A stretch of DNA of 14,399 nt from Acidobacteriaceae bacterium (GTDB lineage: Bacteria > Acidobacteriota > Terriglobia > Terriglobales > Acidobacteriaceae), in contig PMXH01000491.1 in the NCBI GenBank assembly GCA_003165855.1, positions 1 to 14,399 on the forward strand, written 5' to 3'. The position numbers and the translations under genes are program-made. Shown here piece after piece: positions 1 to 7,968 of this stretch. The notes beneath the pieces were generated by a model that ran no database searches, was not told where the DNA came from, and saw only the letters and a program-made list of their open reading frames with translations. Every line of letters starts with the position of its first letter. Position 1 is the stretch's first letter.

Positions 1-1281
1 AAGAACCGCCTCTACCACAACAACCACGACGGCACCTTTACCGACGTCGCAGAGAAAGCCGGAGTCACGCTCGGCGGGTGGTCGGCGGGCGCGACCTGGG
101 GTGATTACGATCGCGATGGCCTCCTCGATCTTTTCGTTCCCGGCTACGTCAAATTCGATCCCGAAAATCCACCCATTCCCGGCAAAGGAGGCCTGCCACC
201 TGGGTTCTGCCAATTTCGCGGCATGAACGTGATGTGTGGTCCGCGCGGCTTGCCCGGCGAAAGCGATCATCTGTTTCACAACAACGGCGATGGCACATTT
301 ACCGACGTCAGTGTGAAAGCTGGTGTTTCGGATCCCCAGGGTTATTACGGTTTGTCGTCAGTTTTTGTTGACGTGGACGATGACGGTTGGCTCGACCTGG
401 CGGTCGCCAATGATTCCGTGCCCAAGTATCTTTACCGCAACAAGCACGATGGGACGTTTGAAGACGTCAGTTATATCTCAGGATTCGCTTTGAATGATGA
501 GGGACGCGAACAAGCGGCCATGGGCATTGCGGTGGGCGATTACAACCGCGATGGGAAAGTCGACTTTTGCATCACGAATTTCTCCGACGACTACAACACC
601 TTGTATCGCAACGACGGAGACGCCAGCTTCACCGACGTAAGCTTTGCCTCCGGCATCGCCAATGTGACCATACCGTTTCTCGGCTGGGGCACCGGTTTTC
701 TCGATTATGACAACGACGGTCTGCTCGATCTTTTCTTTGCCAATGGGCATGTTTATCCGGGCGTGGACAAGCAGGATTGGGGCACAACCTCTGCCCAGCG
801 CCCCCTGCTGTTTCGCAATCTGAATGGGTCGAAGTTTGAGGAGGTCGCTCCGGCCACCGGCAGCGGGTTAGCCGTGGTGATCACGGCGCGCGGAGCCGCT
901 TTCGGCGATCTTTTCAACGACGGTCACACCGACGTAGTGCTTAACGTCATGGATTCGACGCCCGTGCTTCTGCGCAACGTCGTCAAGAATTCGAATCATT
1001 GGCTCACGCTAAGATTAATCGGCGGCCCAAAAAGCCCGCGCGATGCCATCGGAGCGAAAGTCTTTGTCACGACCGGCGCCATCCGGCAGCGCGCGGATGT
1101 TTTCAGCGGCGGCAGCTACGCCTCCAGTTCTGATCAGCGCCTTCACTTCGGACTGGGTGCAGTCACAAGCGTGGACAAAGTGGAGATCCTCTGGCCAGAC
1201 GGCGCGAAAGAAGAAATCACAATCCCTTCGGTCGACCGGATCTTTACCGTAGCGGAAGGAAAAGGAATCATTGAGCCGTGA
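1..1281 (+). CDS. CRTAC1-family protein (VCBS/FG-GAP repeats plus ASPIC/UnbV domain), 5' end cut by window edge
   Basis: The reading frame is open from base 1 to the TGA at 1279-1281, giving 426 visible residues; the ATG at 223 is internal, because repeat-type sequence continues unbroken upstream of it. Calcium-binding-type DxDxDG motifs of VCBS/FG-GAP beta-propeller blades are seen at visible residues 35-43 (DYDRDGLLD), 124-132 (DVDDDGWLD), 180-188 (DYNRDGKVD), 235-243 (DYDNDGLLD) and a weaker one at 303-311 (DLFNDGHTD). The last roughly 75 residues match the ASPIC/UnbV domain, with DAIGAKV, the GGSYASSSDQRLHFGLG stretch and ILWPDG. Compared with the 584-residue downstream paralogue, about 150 N-terminal residues, presumably including a signal peptide, lie outside the window. 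The family is extracytoplasmic and probably calcium-dependent; no enzymatic activity is established and none is claimed here. Two cysteines (70 and 79) sit in an inter-blade insertion. Family assignment is secure, role unknown. Confidence 0.93.
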   Translation, partial: KNRLYHNNHDGTFTDVAEKAGVTLGGWSAGATWGDYDRDGLLDLFVPGYVKFDPENPPIPGKGGLPPGFCQFRGMNVMCGPRGLPGESDHLFHNNGDGTFTDVSVKAGVSDPQGYYGLSSVFVDVDDDGWLDLAVANDSVPKYLYRNKHDGTFEDVSYISGFALNDEGREQAAMGIAVGDYNRDGKVDFCITNFSDDYNTLYRNDGDASFTDVSFASGIANVTIPFLGWGTGFLDYDNDGLLDLFFANGHVYPGVDKQDWGTTSAQRPLLFRNLNGSKFEEVAPATGSGLAVVITARGAAFGDLFNDGHTDVVLNVMDSTPVLLRNVVKNSNHWLTLRLIGGPKSPRDAIGAKVFVTTGAIRQRADVFSGGSYASSSDQRLHFGLGAVTSVDKVEILWPDGAKEEITIPSVDRIFTVAEGKGIIEP

Positions 1282-3032
1282 AGCGCGCCCTAATAAACGA
1301 GAACCGTCGCGCTGTCCTGGTGCTGCTGCTCTACTTCCTGCTTACCGCTTCGGTCCAGCGGCTCTCTGCACAAGGACACACTTTCCCACCAGTGCCCGTA
1401 GCATCCAGTTCCGTTGAGGCCTTTGTCGACGCCACCGAGCGCCTCGGCGTCAGCTTCCAATACCGCGCATCGCATACTTCCAGGAAATACCTTCTTGAAA
1501 CCATGGGAGCGGGCGTCGCACTATTCGATTACGACAATGATGGGCGCCTGGACATTTTTCTTGTAAACGGAGCCCCTCTCAGCGATCCGACTTTAAAGGG
1601 GACGGTCCCGCGGAAGACCGATTCGCAATACTGGAATCGCCTCTACCATCAGAAACCGGACGGAACGTTCGAGGACGTTACCGAAAAAGCTGGCCTGCAG
1701 GGATCGGGCTACGGAATGGGTGTCGCCGTCGGGGACTTCGACAACGACGGATTCGAGGACCTTTACGTGACCGCCTATGGTGGAAACAAGCTCTACCACA
1801 ACAACGGCAATGGCACGTTCACCGACGTCACCGAGAAAGCCGGGGTTGCAGGAAGCGGCTGGTCCAGCAGCGCGGCATGGGTGGACCTGGACGGGGACGG
1901 GTTCCTGGATCTGGTCGTCCTTCGTTATCTGGATTGGGATTTCGACGATATCTGGTGCGGCGAGCACAAGGAAGGCTATCGAGCGTATTGTCACCCCGAT
2001 TACTTCAAACCAATTGCTCCTCTCGTCTACCACAACAATAAGGATGGGACATTCACCGAAGTCGCACAAAAGCTGGGCCTGGGCAAGCCGGGGAAAGGGC
2101 TTGGTGTCGCCATTGCCGACTATGATCGCGACGGCCACATCGATCTCTTTATCGCCAACGACTCCATGGTCGAGTTCCTTTATCACAACAAGGGGGATGG
2201 CACCTTCGAAGATGTTGGGCTCGCCTCTGAAGTTGCGGTCGACGTGGATGGGCGCACCTATGCCGGTATGGGCGCGGATTTCGCCGACTACAATAACGAC
2301 GGCTGGCCTGACATCGTAGTAACCGACTTGGCAAATCAACGCTATTCTCTCTACCAGAATAACGGCGACGGCTCATTCACCTATGCCAGCCACACCGCCG
2401 GAATCGGCCAGATGACGCTGCCCCACTCGGGCTGGGGAGTCCACTTCCTCGATTACGACAACGACGGATGGAAGGATCTTCTCATCGCTCAAGGTCACGA
2501 TCTCGATACCATCGAGCTCAACTATCCCAACCTCCGCTACCGCGAACCCATGCTCCTCGCCCGCAACACCGGCCGTGGGTTCGTCGATGTTTCCAGGCAG
2601 TCCGGCGGCGTCTTCCGTCAAGCCTGGGTTTCCCGCGGATTGGCCATCGGTGATCTGGATAATGATGGCCGGCTCGATGCGGTCGTAACCACTAATGATG
2701 GGCCGGTTCATATTCTGCACAACGAAACGCGGGTGGGGAACCATTGGATTCTTTTGAAGTTGGTTGGGCACAAGAGCAACCGCGACGCGATTGGCGCGGA
2801 GGTCACACTGGTGACGCGCTCCGGGCCGCAGTACGCAACTGTTTCAACCGCGGGCAGCTATCTTTCTGCCAGTGACAAGCGTGTCCATTTCGGGCTGGGG
2901 CAGGAAAGCGTTGCGCAGAAAATCGAGATCCGCTGGCCCAGTGGGATCAGGCAAACGCTCAAAGATGTTCCCGCCGATCAGATTCTTCAGATCGACGAGC
3001 CCGCCGCCCCGCTTACACCCCTGAAACCATGA
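1278..3032 (+). CDS. CRTAC1-family secreted protein (VCBS/FG-GAP repeats plus ASPIC/UnbV domain)
   Basis: Complete 584-residue protein. The GTG start at 1278 overlaps the preceding stop as GTGA; a purine-rich AAAAGGA lies 11 bases upstream and the reading then gives a proper leader (MKRAL, hydrophobic residues 12-25, likely cleavage near LSA-QG, residues 29-33), which supports this start. Seven DxDxDG blade motifs follow: residues 84-92, 153-161, 203-211, 281-289, 337-345, 392-400 and 459-467, consistent with a seven-bladed propeller. The C-terminal ASPIC/UnbV domain spans about 504-572 (NRDAIGAEV, AGSYLSASDKRVHFGLG, IRWPSG). Length is normal for the family. It is probably exported to the periplasm or surface and binds calcium; a catalytic role is not supported. 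It forms a two-gene coupled unit with the upstream paralogue and converges on the S9 peptidase gene 16 bases away. Cysteines 227 and 238 lie in the same inter-blade insertion as in the paralogue. Confidence 0.95.
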   Translation: MKRALINENRRAVLVLLLYFLLTASVQRLSAQGHTFPPVPVASSSVEAFVDATERLGVSFQYRASHTSRKYLLETMGAGVALFDYDNDGRLDIFLVNGAPLSDPTLKGTVPRKTDSQYWNRLYHQKPDGTFEDVTEKAGLQGSGYGMGVAVGDFDNDGFEDLYVTAYGGNKLYHNNGNGTFTDVTEKAGVAGSGWSSSAAWVDLDGDGFLDLVVLRYLDWDFDDIWCGEHKEGYRAYCHPDYFKPIAPLVYHNNKDGTFTEVAQKLGLGKPGKGLGVAIADYDRDGHIDLFIANDSMVEFLYHNKGDGTFEDVGLASEVAVDVDGRTYAGMGADFADYNNDGWPDIVVTDLANQRYSLYQNNGDGSFTYASHTAGIGQMTLPHSGWGVHFLDYDNDGWKDLLIAQGHDLDTIELNYPNLRYREPMLLARNTGRGFVDVSRQSGGVFRQAWVSRGLAIGDLDNDGRLDAVVTTNDGPVHILHNETRVGNHWILLKLVGHKSNRDAIGAEVTLVTRSGPQYATVSTAGSYLSASDKRVHFGLGQESVAQKIEIRWPSGIRQTLKDVPADQILQIDEPAAPLTPLKP

Positions 3033-3048
3033 ACGCCCACCGAGCCTT

Positions 3049-5640
3049 CTAACGGGCTCCGGTCACGGGGCGCGGCTGCGCGTTCTTCACATATTTGTCA
3101 AACCAGCGCAGCATCTCGTAGACAAGCTGTTCGTTCAACTCCATGGCGGTATACCAGTGCGGCTCGTGCGGCAGCATCACCAATCGAGTGATACCGCCGT
3201 TGCCTCGAATTGCTTCGTAGAGTTTCTGACCTTGCAGCGGCGTCGTACCGGGATTCGCGTCTTCCGCCCCGTGCACGATGAGCAATGGCGTCTTCAATTT
3301 GTCGGCGAAGAAAAATGGAGAGACTTTCAGATAGACATCCGTTGCCTCCCAAACCGATCGCCGCTCGTTCTGAAAACCGAAAGGCGTGAGCGTCTTGTTA
3401 TAGGAGCCGCTGGTAGCGACACCGGCGCGGAACAAGTCGGAATGCGCCACCAGATTTGCGGTCATTAAAGCGCCGTGGCTGTGTCCGGTGACTCCGATGC
3501 GGTCGGGGTCGGCAACACCGAGGCGCACCGCCTCATCGACTGCGGCCTTGGCATCGGCGACCAACTGATCCAAATACGTGTCGTAGGCTTTTTTCGGATC
3601 ACCGACGATGGGGAACGCAGCGTTGTCGATGATTGCATAGCCCGCGAGGAGCAACAGCCTGTATTGCCGCAGCTGCGTAAAGGTTTCCTGCGAACCTGCA
3701 ACCTGGCCGGCTTTCGAAGCGTCGGCATAGTCGAGAGGATAGGCATATAGAATGGTGGGGACCCGCGTCCCCTCTTTATAGCCGGGCGGTGTGTAGAGCG
3801 TGAACGACAAATCAAGCCCGTCGGCGCGCTTGTACTTGACGAGGCGCTTCTTGATCGCCCGCACCTCCGGCGTGGGGTCGGGAATGTGAGTGAGCGCGAC
3901 GCTGGTTGATGGGAACGCAGCTTCTCCGGCAGGCGCATCTGCGATGATGGATTTTCCCAGCGTCCGCGTGAACGCATTGGGTGGGTCGGTTGGCGATTGA
4001 TGCCAGGTGAGAAACGTCCTTGTATCCGCGCCGGTGAAGGAAAGAAATCGCTCGAAGGAAGTCCGATCGCTGCGAAACAAGCGCTCGGATTTTAGCGTCT
4101 TCAGATCGAGCCGATCGAGAAACGGCCGGTCTCCCTCGGGCGAAGATCCGACTCCTGCCAGGTAAATCGAGTCACCCTCCTCTCGAACTACCCTGGCCCC
4201 GTTCGCGAGTTGGTGTTCCACGGGGTTGCCGGGGTTGGCATATTTTTCGTCGGTGGAGAGATCCCAAAGCAAGCGAAGCTTGGGCTGTTGATCATCGACG
4301 TCGATGAGGAAACTCCGCCTCCAGTGCCGGTTTTCATCGTACTCGTTCACCAGAGAGGTGGCCGGTTGTTCGCTCCAGGAGAAACCGACATAGCGCTGCT
4401 CGGTCCGCGTGATTTCGACGGCGGGTGAGTTGAACGGCGCCTTTAGGAGCATGATCTTGTCGCGGGCCGGAACCGTAACTTTCCAGTCGCCGCCATCCAG
4501 CGCTTCTGCCCAGACCAGCGTCGCCGGGTCGGTGGCACGCCAGGAAAAATCACGTGGACCTACCGGAACTCCTGCGATGGGGACGCGATCCGCCAGCGGA
4601 AGCGATGCGATGGTGTGAGCGGCAACGTGAGAGCGGTCGGATGTGTCCCAGACTTCGACTTCCGCAGGGAAGCGGTCGTAGGTGGTGACGTAAGAGTAGG
4701 GCTTGTGGATGGTGGTGACGAGTACGTGCCGCCCGTCCGGCGCCGGACCTAGCCATTCGTAATTCGCCGGCTTTCCGATCGGCGTGATCTTCCCGGTGGC
4801 CACATCGACCAAAGCAAGTTGCGAGGCCGCGTAATAATCGAACAGATCCTCATCGTGCTTGTTGCGGAGGGTATCGCGGTTTTCATAGGTGCTGCTCTGT
4901 CCTTTTTCGCCCTCGGTCTCCTGGATGCTTGGACCAGGCGGCACGGTCGGTTCGGGCGGCGGCGCACCCATCCCTTCAGGCACCAGCTTGACCAAAAGGG
5001 TTTTCTGGTCGGGCATCCATTGCATCTCGTCGTTGAACATAGGGTTGAGACGCGCTGCGGGAACGCGATGTATCTCGCCGGACTTGGCGTCGCCGATCCA
5101 GAGTTCGACCGCCTCGGCAGCGATATTCACGAAGGCGAATCGTTTCCCGTCGGCGGCCCACACGGGCCCGCCCGGACACGCGCCCGCGGGAAGCGCGATA
5201 TGAATTTGCGAAGCATCTTCCGGCGAGATGGCGACATGCACCAGCTCGAAGCTTCGTGCGCAGGGCGTAATGCCGTAACCGCCCGGTGTGTCGTGCTTGC
5301 TGTGATTCTTCGGCTCCACGCGCACGCCCGCCAGGCGCAGGAAAGGTGTTGCCACCCGGGAAATCGACGGGTAGTCCTGCCAGGACACCAGAAGAATCGC
5401 GTCCTGCGTTGGACTCACTCTGGGCAGTGGCGGCGAGGGCGCGTGCATCACATCCAAAATGTTTTGCGGCGGCTGGTTATATCCAGATGCACCCTCGACC
5501 GGAGTCGCCGGTGCTGCGGCCGCGTTCAACAACATTGCATTCAGCGCAGATAAGTTTGACTGCGCTGCAGCGGGCACAGCCGTCGCGCAAGCAACGAGCA
5601 CTCCGATCACAAGACAGTTCAAGGCGTTCCGGACGGGCAT
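3049..5640 (-). CDS. Secreted S9 prolyl-oligopeptidase-family serine peptidase, glutamyl-endopeptidase-like (S9D)
   Basis: An 863-residue exported peptidase. An in-frame ATG lies nine codons upstream (5667), but I prefer the ATG at 5640: it has a strong purine-rich site (AAGGGGGG) six bases upstream and starts directly with a Sec leader (MPVRNALNC, hydrophobic core, PAAA-QS cleavage near residue 27). Numbering is from that start. Residues about 60-590 look like the propeller part. The alpha/beta-hydrolase domain fills the C-terminal 250 residues: nucleophile elbow GHSHG (Ser721), HGAEDAN (Asp794) and LPHEPHW (His828) give the expected Ser-Asp-His triad. The stretches SGSYNKTLTPFGFQNERR and VWEAT are close to what I recall of chloroplast glutamyl endopeptidases and their bacterial relatives, so cleavage after Glu is a plausible guess, not shown. 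It is likely periplasmic or secreted. It is separated from the glycosidase-like genes by 341 bases, so probably transcribed independently. Confidence 0.93.
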   Translation of the reverse strand: MPVRNALNCLVIGVLVACATAVPAAAQSNLSALNAMLLNAAAAPATPVEGASGYNQPPQNILDVMHAPSPPLPRVSPTQDAILLVSWQDYPSISRVATPFLRLAGVRVEPKNHSKHDTPGGYGITPCARSFELVHVAISPEDASQIHIALPAGACPGGPVWAADGKRFAFVNIAAEAVELWIGDAKSGEIHRVPAARLNPMFNDEMQWMPDQKTLLVKLVPEGMGAPPPEPTVPPGPSIQETEGEKGQSSTYENRDTLRNKHDEDLFDYYAASQLALVDVATGKITPIGKPANYEWLGPAPDGRHVLVTTIHKPYSYVTTYDRFPAEVEVWDTSDRSHVAAHTIASLPLADRVPIAGVPVGPRDFSWRATDPATLVWAEALDGGDWKVTVPARDKIMLLKAPFNSPAVEITRTEQRYVGFSWSEQPATSLVNEYDENRHWRRSFLIDVDDQQPKLRLLWDLSTDEKYANPGNPVEHQLANGARVVREEGDSIYLAGVGSSPEGDRPFLDRLDLKTLKSERLFRSDRTSFERFLSFTGADTRTFLTWHQSPTDPPNAFTRTLGKSIIADAPAGEAAFPSTSVALTHIPDPTPEVRAIKKRLVKYKRADGLDLSFTLYTPPGYKEGTRVPTILYAYPLDYADASKAGQVAGSQETFTQLRQYRLLLLAGYAIIDNAAFPIVGDPKKAYDTYLDQLVADAKAAVDEAVRLGVADPDRIGVTGHSHGALMTANLVAHSDLFRAGVATSGSYNKTLTPFGFQNERRSVWEATDVYLKVSPFFFADKLKTPLLIVHGAEDANPGTTPLQGQKLYEAIRGNGGITRLVMLPHEPHWYTAMELNEQLVYEMLRWFDKYVKNAQPRPVTGAR

Positions 5641-5646
5641 AAGCTT

Positions 5647-5654
5647 CCCCCCTT
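5647..5654 (-). promoter_or_regulatory. Ribosome binding site that decides the S9 peptidase start
   Basis: On the minus strand AAGGGGGG is followed by a six-base spacer (AAGCTT) and ATG at 5640. The upstream ATG at 5667 would place this purine tract inside the coding region and put charged residues ahead of the leader peptide. This favours the 5640 start. Confidence 0.6.
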
Positions 5655-5683
5655 CAATCCCCTGCAAAACTGACAGTCAACAA

Positions 5684-5703
5684 TACTCCGTGGCTTTGGA
5701 GTA
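5684..5703. repeat. Small inverted repeat upstream of the S9 peptidase
   Basis: Perfect six-base arms TACTCC and GGAGTA are separated by eight bases. It lies 44-63 bases upstream of the peptidase ATG, a position fitting an operator or a 5'-leader hairpin. There is no T run to make it a terminator. An arm pair this short can arise by chance. Confidence 0.3.
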
Positions 5704-5981
5704 ATCCTTTAAGAGACGTCATCGGGCAAGAACTTCAGAGCGGCAAAGCGCTGGAGGGTGATGTCCTCGGCTTTTGTAAAGTACGCCCATGCCGCCGGCG
5801 AGCTCTCGACGAGGCGGCAGCGCGAAAACCCTCCGACCCATCATTAGGCGAAAATCTTACTGTGGGTGAAACCGGCAAGTCAATGAAGGCCACGGCTTGG
5901 CGCTGGCTCATAAGACGATAGCGCGCCGCGTGGCCCGTGTGCGGCCTCGGGAGGGCTTCTGGTGTGAGCGTGACAGCGATC

Positions 5982-7877
5982 TTACGGCCGGGTGGGCTCA
6001 AACCAGACTACAGCGCCCTTGGCGATCTCCGGCAGATCAAAGTGCGTACTCCCGTTTTCGAAACGACCCGCGATCGTAGCCTCGTCGCCGAGAAATGGCA
6101 AGAAGTGCCCCTGCACCTTGCCCGGCACAGTTACCTCGGCGTGCTTCTCGGGAGTCTGCACAGCGTTTTCTTTGGAGCGCAGCCCCTGAAAGTTTGCGAA
6201 AAACACGTGCGGTTTGCCGTCCACGGATGCGATCTGCGCCGCAACCATGGGCGAAGACGTCACCTGAATCTCGCCCTCACCCAAGCCGTCCAGAAAATTC
6301 TTTTCGCTGTTCGGCGAGCAATCCTCGAAGCGACTTTCGGCCAACGCCATGTAACGCGCCCCCGGTGAATCCGCGAGGTGGGTCACGTTGGTCTGCCCCA
6401 GCAACGCTTCGCTCAAGGAACCGGTGGCGACGATCTTTCCCCCATTCCCGGCATACTTTTGCAAGGCAACCGTCTCATCCTTTGAAAGGACGCGCACATC
6501 CGGCAATATCAAAGTCTTCCCATGGAACGAACCCAGCGTCCTCGGCGTCACAATCTGATACTCGCGGTGACTCTGCATCAGAAGCAAGAGCGTGCCCTGG
6601 TAGGAACGAAGGAACTCTTTTGTGAAGTAGTTGCGCGTAGCTGGAGAGAAGTAGACGCCGACGGGATCAATCGCTGTCCGCGGACGATAGAACGTTTTCT
6701 CGTGCGCTGCAATCCATGTGAATACCTGCTTCCGCGTGGCTAGGTCGTTTGAGCCAGACATGACGTGCGTAGCCGCGTCCCACACATTCGCTCCCGCCAT
6801 GACCTCCGACATGAAGAGGTTCCGCATCGGCTCCGGGGCGCTGACCTTGGGATCGCCATCCCACGAGTAATTCAAGATCCAAGTCGCCTTGCCCTCGGCA
6901 AACGCGCGGAACGTCTGCATGCCGATCTGGTAACGGAACCAATCGAACGGCGTTCGCGAAGCCGCCATATGATCGCCGTTGCCAAACTCATACTCGTGCG
7001 CAACCGCATCGTTGACGGCGTACAGACTATATACGTCCGCGCCAACGCGCACCGCCTCTTCCTCGATGCCCGGGTAAATTTCCGGAATCGTCTTGATTTC
7101 CGGATTCACAGCCTTCGCCGTCTGATCGATCTCGCGCATGAGGTCGGTCAGCGATTGGATCCGAAAATCGACCCATTGTCGAAAATGTGGATCCGAGAAA
7201 TCTCCCAGCTTCAGGTCACGTCGTGCGTCCAGTCCAGTCTGCTTGCGAAACGCCCCGACGGTCGCGTCATCGAAGCTGGCCCAGGTGTCTTCCCAACCAT
7301 CGAAATGCGTCATCCAGTACGGGATGTCCACGTAGATGCCATCAATTCCGGTTGCGGCAATCTGCCGCACGCGCTCCATATATGTCTTTCGCCACTCCTG
7401 CGCATAAGGACTGATCCACACATCCTCGTCGCCTTTGGCGATCCAGAAAGCCGACCCTCCGCCAAAGATCGCGGGCTCGCCCGTGATCTTACGTTGCAAC
7501 CAATCTGGATGATCTTTAGCAACCGAGTGCGCTGAGCGATCGGCGTTTGCTGTAATGCACTCCAGCCCTGCGATGTAAACGAACGCGTGGTTTCCTTCTT
7601 TGTGCGCGCGCTCGGCCACGGCACGAATCGCGGCCAGCTTCTCCTCCGGATGCAAGAAGCTCTCGTAGCGGCCCGGAATGTCGTTGTCCACCTCGATGCC
7701 GAACACGTGACTATCCCGCGCATTTCGTACGATCTGATCGGCGTTATCAGCCTTCAGGCCGTAAGCCGCAATGCGCACAAAATGCGTCCAATCCTGCTCC
7801 GGTGAGTTGGGAGCAGCTGCCAACAATACGGCGAACACCATCAGGAAAAACACTGCGAGACAGCTTTTTCGTTTCAT
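5982..7877 (-). CDS. Secreted glycoside-hydrolase-like TIM-barrel protein with GATase-like middle domain
   Basis: A 631-residue protein with a clear Sec leader (MKRK, hydrophobic 7-20, likely cleavage after LLAAA). The start is supported by GAGG seven bases upstream. Residues about 30-390 read as a TIM barrel of the glycosidase-like type: ATGIDGIYVDIPYWM (Asp184) looks like the end of a central strand, and TIPEIYPG (Glu266) and HEYEFGNG (Glu295) are candidate second acids. Residues about 400-500 (PVGVYFSPATRNYF, LILPDVRVLSKDE, GGKIVATG) resemble the Rossmann-like trimerisation/GATase domain found after GH42 barrels; the remainder is probably a beta-sandwich. I cannot name a GH family with confidence; the closest feeling is the hypothetical glycosyl-hydrolase-like group and GH42-like architecture. 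It is the last gene of the minus-strand group behind a TonB-dependent receptor, which suggests polysaccharide degradation in the periplasm or outside. Confidence 0.85.
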   Translation of the reverse strand: MKRKSCLAVFFLMVFAVLLAAAPNSPEQDWTHFVRIAAYGLKADNADQIVRNARDSHVFGIEVDNDIPGRYESFLHPEEKLAAIRAVAERAHKEGNHAFVYIAGLECITANADRSAHSVAKDHPDWLQRKITGEPAIFGGGSAFWIAKGDEDVWISPYAQEWRKTYMERVRQIAATGIDGIYVDIPYWMTHFDGWEDTWASFDDATVGAFRKQTGLDARRDLKLGDFSDPHFRQWVDFRIQSLTDLMREIDQTAKAVNPEIKTIPEIYPGIEEEAVRVGADVYSLYAVNDAVAHEYEFGNGDHMAASRTPFDWFRYQIGMQTFRAFAEGKATWILNYSWDGDPKVSAPEPMRNLFMSEVMAGANVWDAATHVMSGSNDLATRKQVFTWIAAHEKTFYRPRTAIDPVGVYFSPATRNYFTKEFLRSYQGTLLLLMQSHREYQIVTPRTLGSFHGKTLILPDVRVLSKDETVALQKYAGNGGKIVATGSLSEALLGQTNVTHLADSPGARYMALAESRFEDCSPNSEKNFLDGLGEGEIQVTSSPMVAAQIASVDGKPHVFFANFQGLRSKENAVQTPEKHAEVTVPGKVQGHFLPFLGDEATIAGRFENGSTHFDLPEIAKGAVVWFEPTRP

Positions 7878-7884
7878 GCCCGGT

Positions 7885-7888
7885 CCTC
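7885..7888 (-). promoter_or_regulatory. Ribosome binding site of the GATase-domain glycosidase-like gene
   Basis: GAGG on the minus strand, seven bases before the ATG at 7877. It overlaps the right arm (as read on the minus strand) of an 11-base palindrome at 7886-7896. Confidence 0.6.
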
Positions 7889-7896
7889 ATTATGAG
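7886..7896. repeat. 11-base palindrome overlapping a ribosome binding site
   Basis: CTCAT-T-ATGAG is a perfect five-base-arm palindrome with a one-base centre, placed in the 91-base spacer between the Tat-exported gene and the last gene of the group and overlapping its GAGG. As RNA only the outer three pairs could form a hairpin, so a DNA-binding site is the likelier use, if any. It may be chance. Confidence 0.3.
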
Positions 7897-7968
7897 TATG
7901 GTGATTGCGACGTCCCTACTACCACGCACGATTCCGCCATCCGTATGCTCGCTGACCCTGCGCGCTAG

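Larger units (their letters stand above)
5641..5981. other. 341-base intergenic stretch without a supported gene
   Basis: It lies between the start of the S9 peptidase and the stop of the glycosidase-like gene, both on the minus strand, so it should hold the 3' end of the glycosidase transcript and the promoter of the peptidase. I found no convincing terminator (no GC-rich stem followed by a T run). A TTGACT (minus strand, 5675-5680) resembles a -35 box but nothing like TATAAT follows at 16-18 bases. Two small inverted repeats sit close to the peptidase start: a 9-base palindrome TGACAGTCA at 5671-5679 and 6-base arms at 5684-5703. An 88-codon minus-strand open frame ending in this stretch (5735-6001) is not credible as a gene. 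Confidence 0.6.

Noticed and set aside
223..1281. ATG at 223 as the true start of the first CRTAC1 gene
   Set aside because: Upstream sequence in the same frame encodes a perfect blade repeat (DYDRDGLLD) and stays open to the window edge, so this ATG is internal.
3042..3059. Hairpin at the convergent gene junction as a bidirectional terminator
   Set aside because: Only a five-base stem (GAGCC/GGCTC) with an eight-base loop, no T run on either side, and it spans the stop codon of the S9 gene.
5675..5680. TTGACT as the -35 box of the S9 peptidase promoter
   Set aside because: No acceptable -10 hexamer at 16-18 bases, and the transcript start would fall at or beyond the ribosome binding site.
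5753..5834. Distant inverted repeat GGAGGGT...ACCCTCC in the intergenic stretch
   Set aside because: Seven-base arms about 70 bases apart in GC-rich DNA are expected by chance and show no link to a promoter or gene end.
5735..6001. 88-codon minus-strand open frame in the intergenic stretch
   Set aside because: It overlaps the end of the glycosidase-like gene in another frame, is rich in Arg/Pro/Ser/Ala as expected for a random GC-rich frame, and shows no motif or leader.
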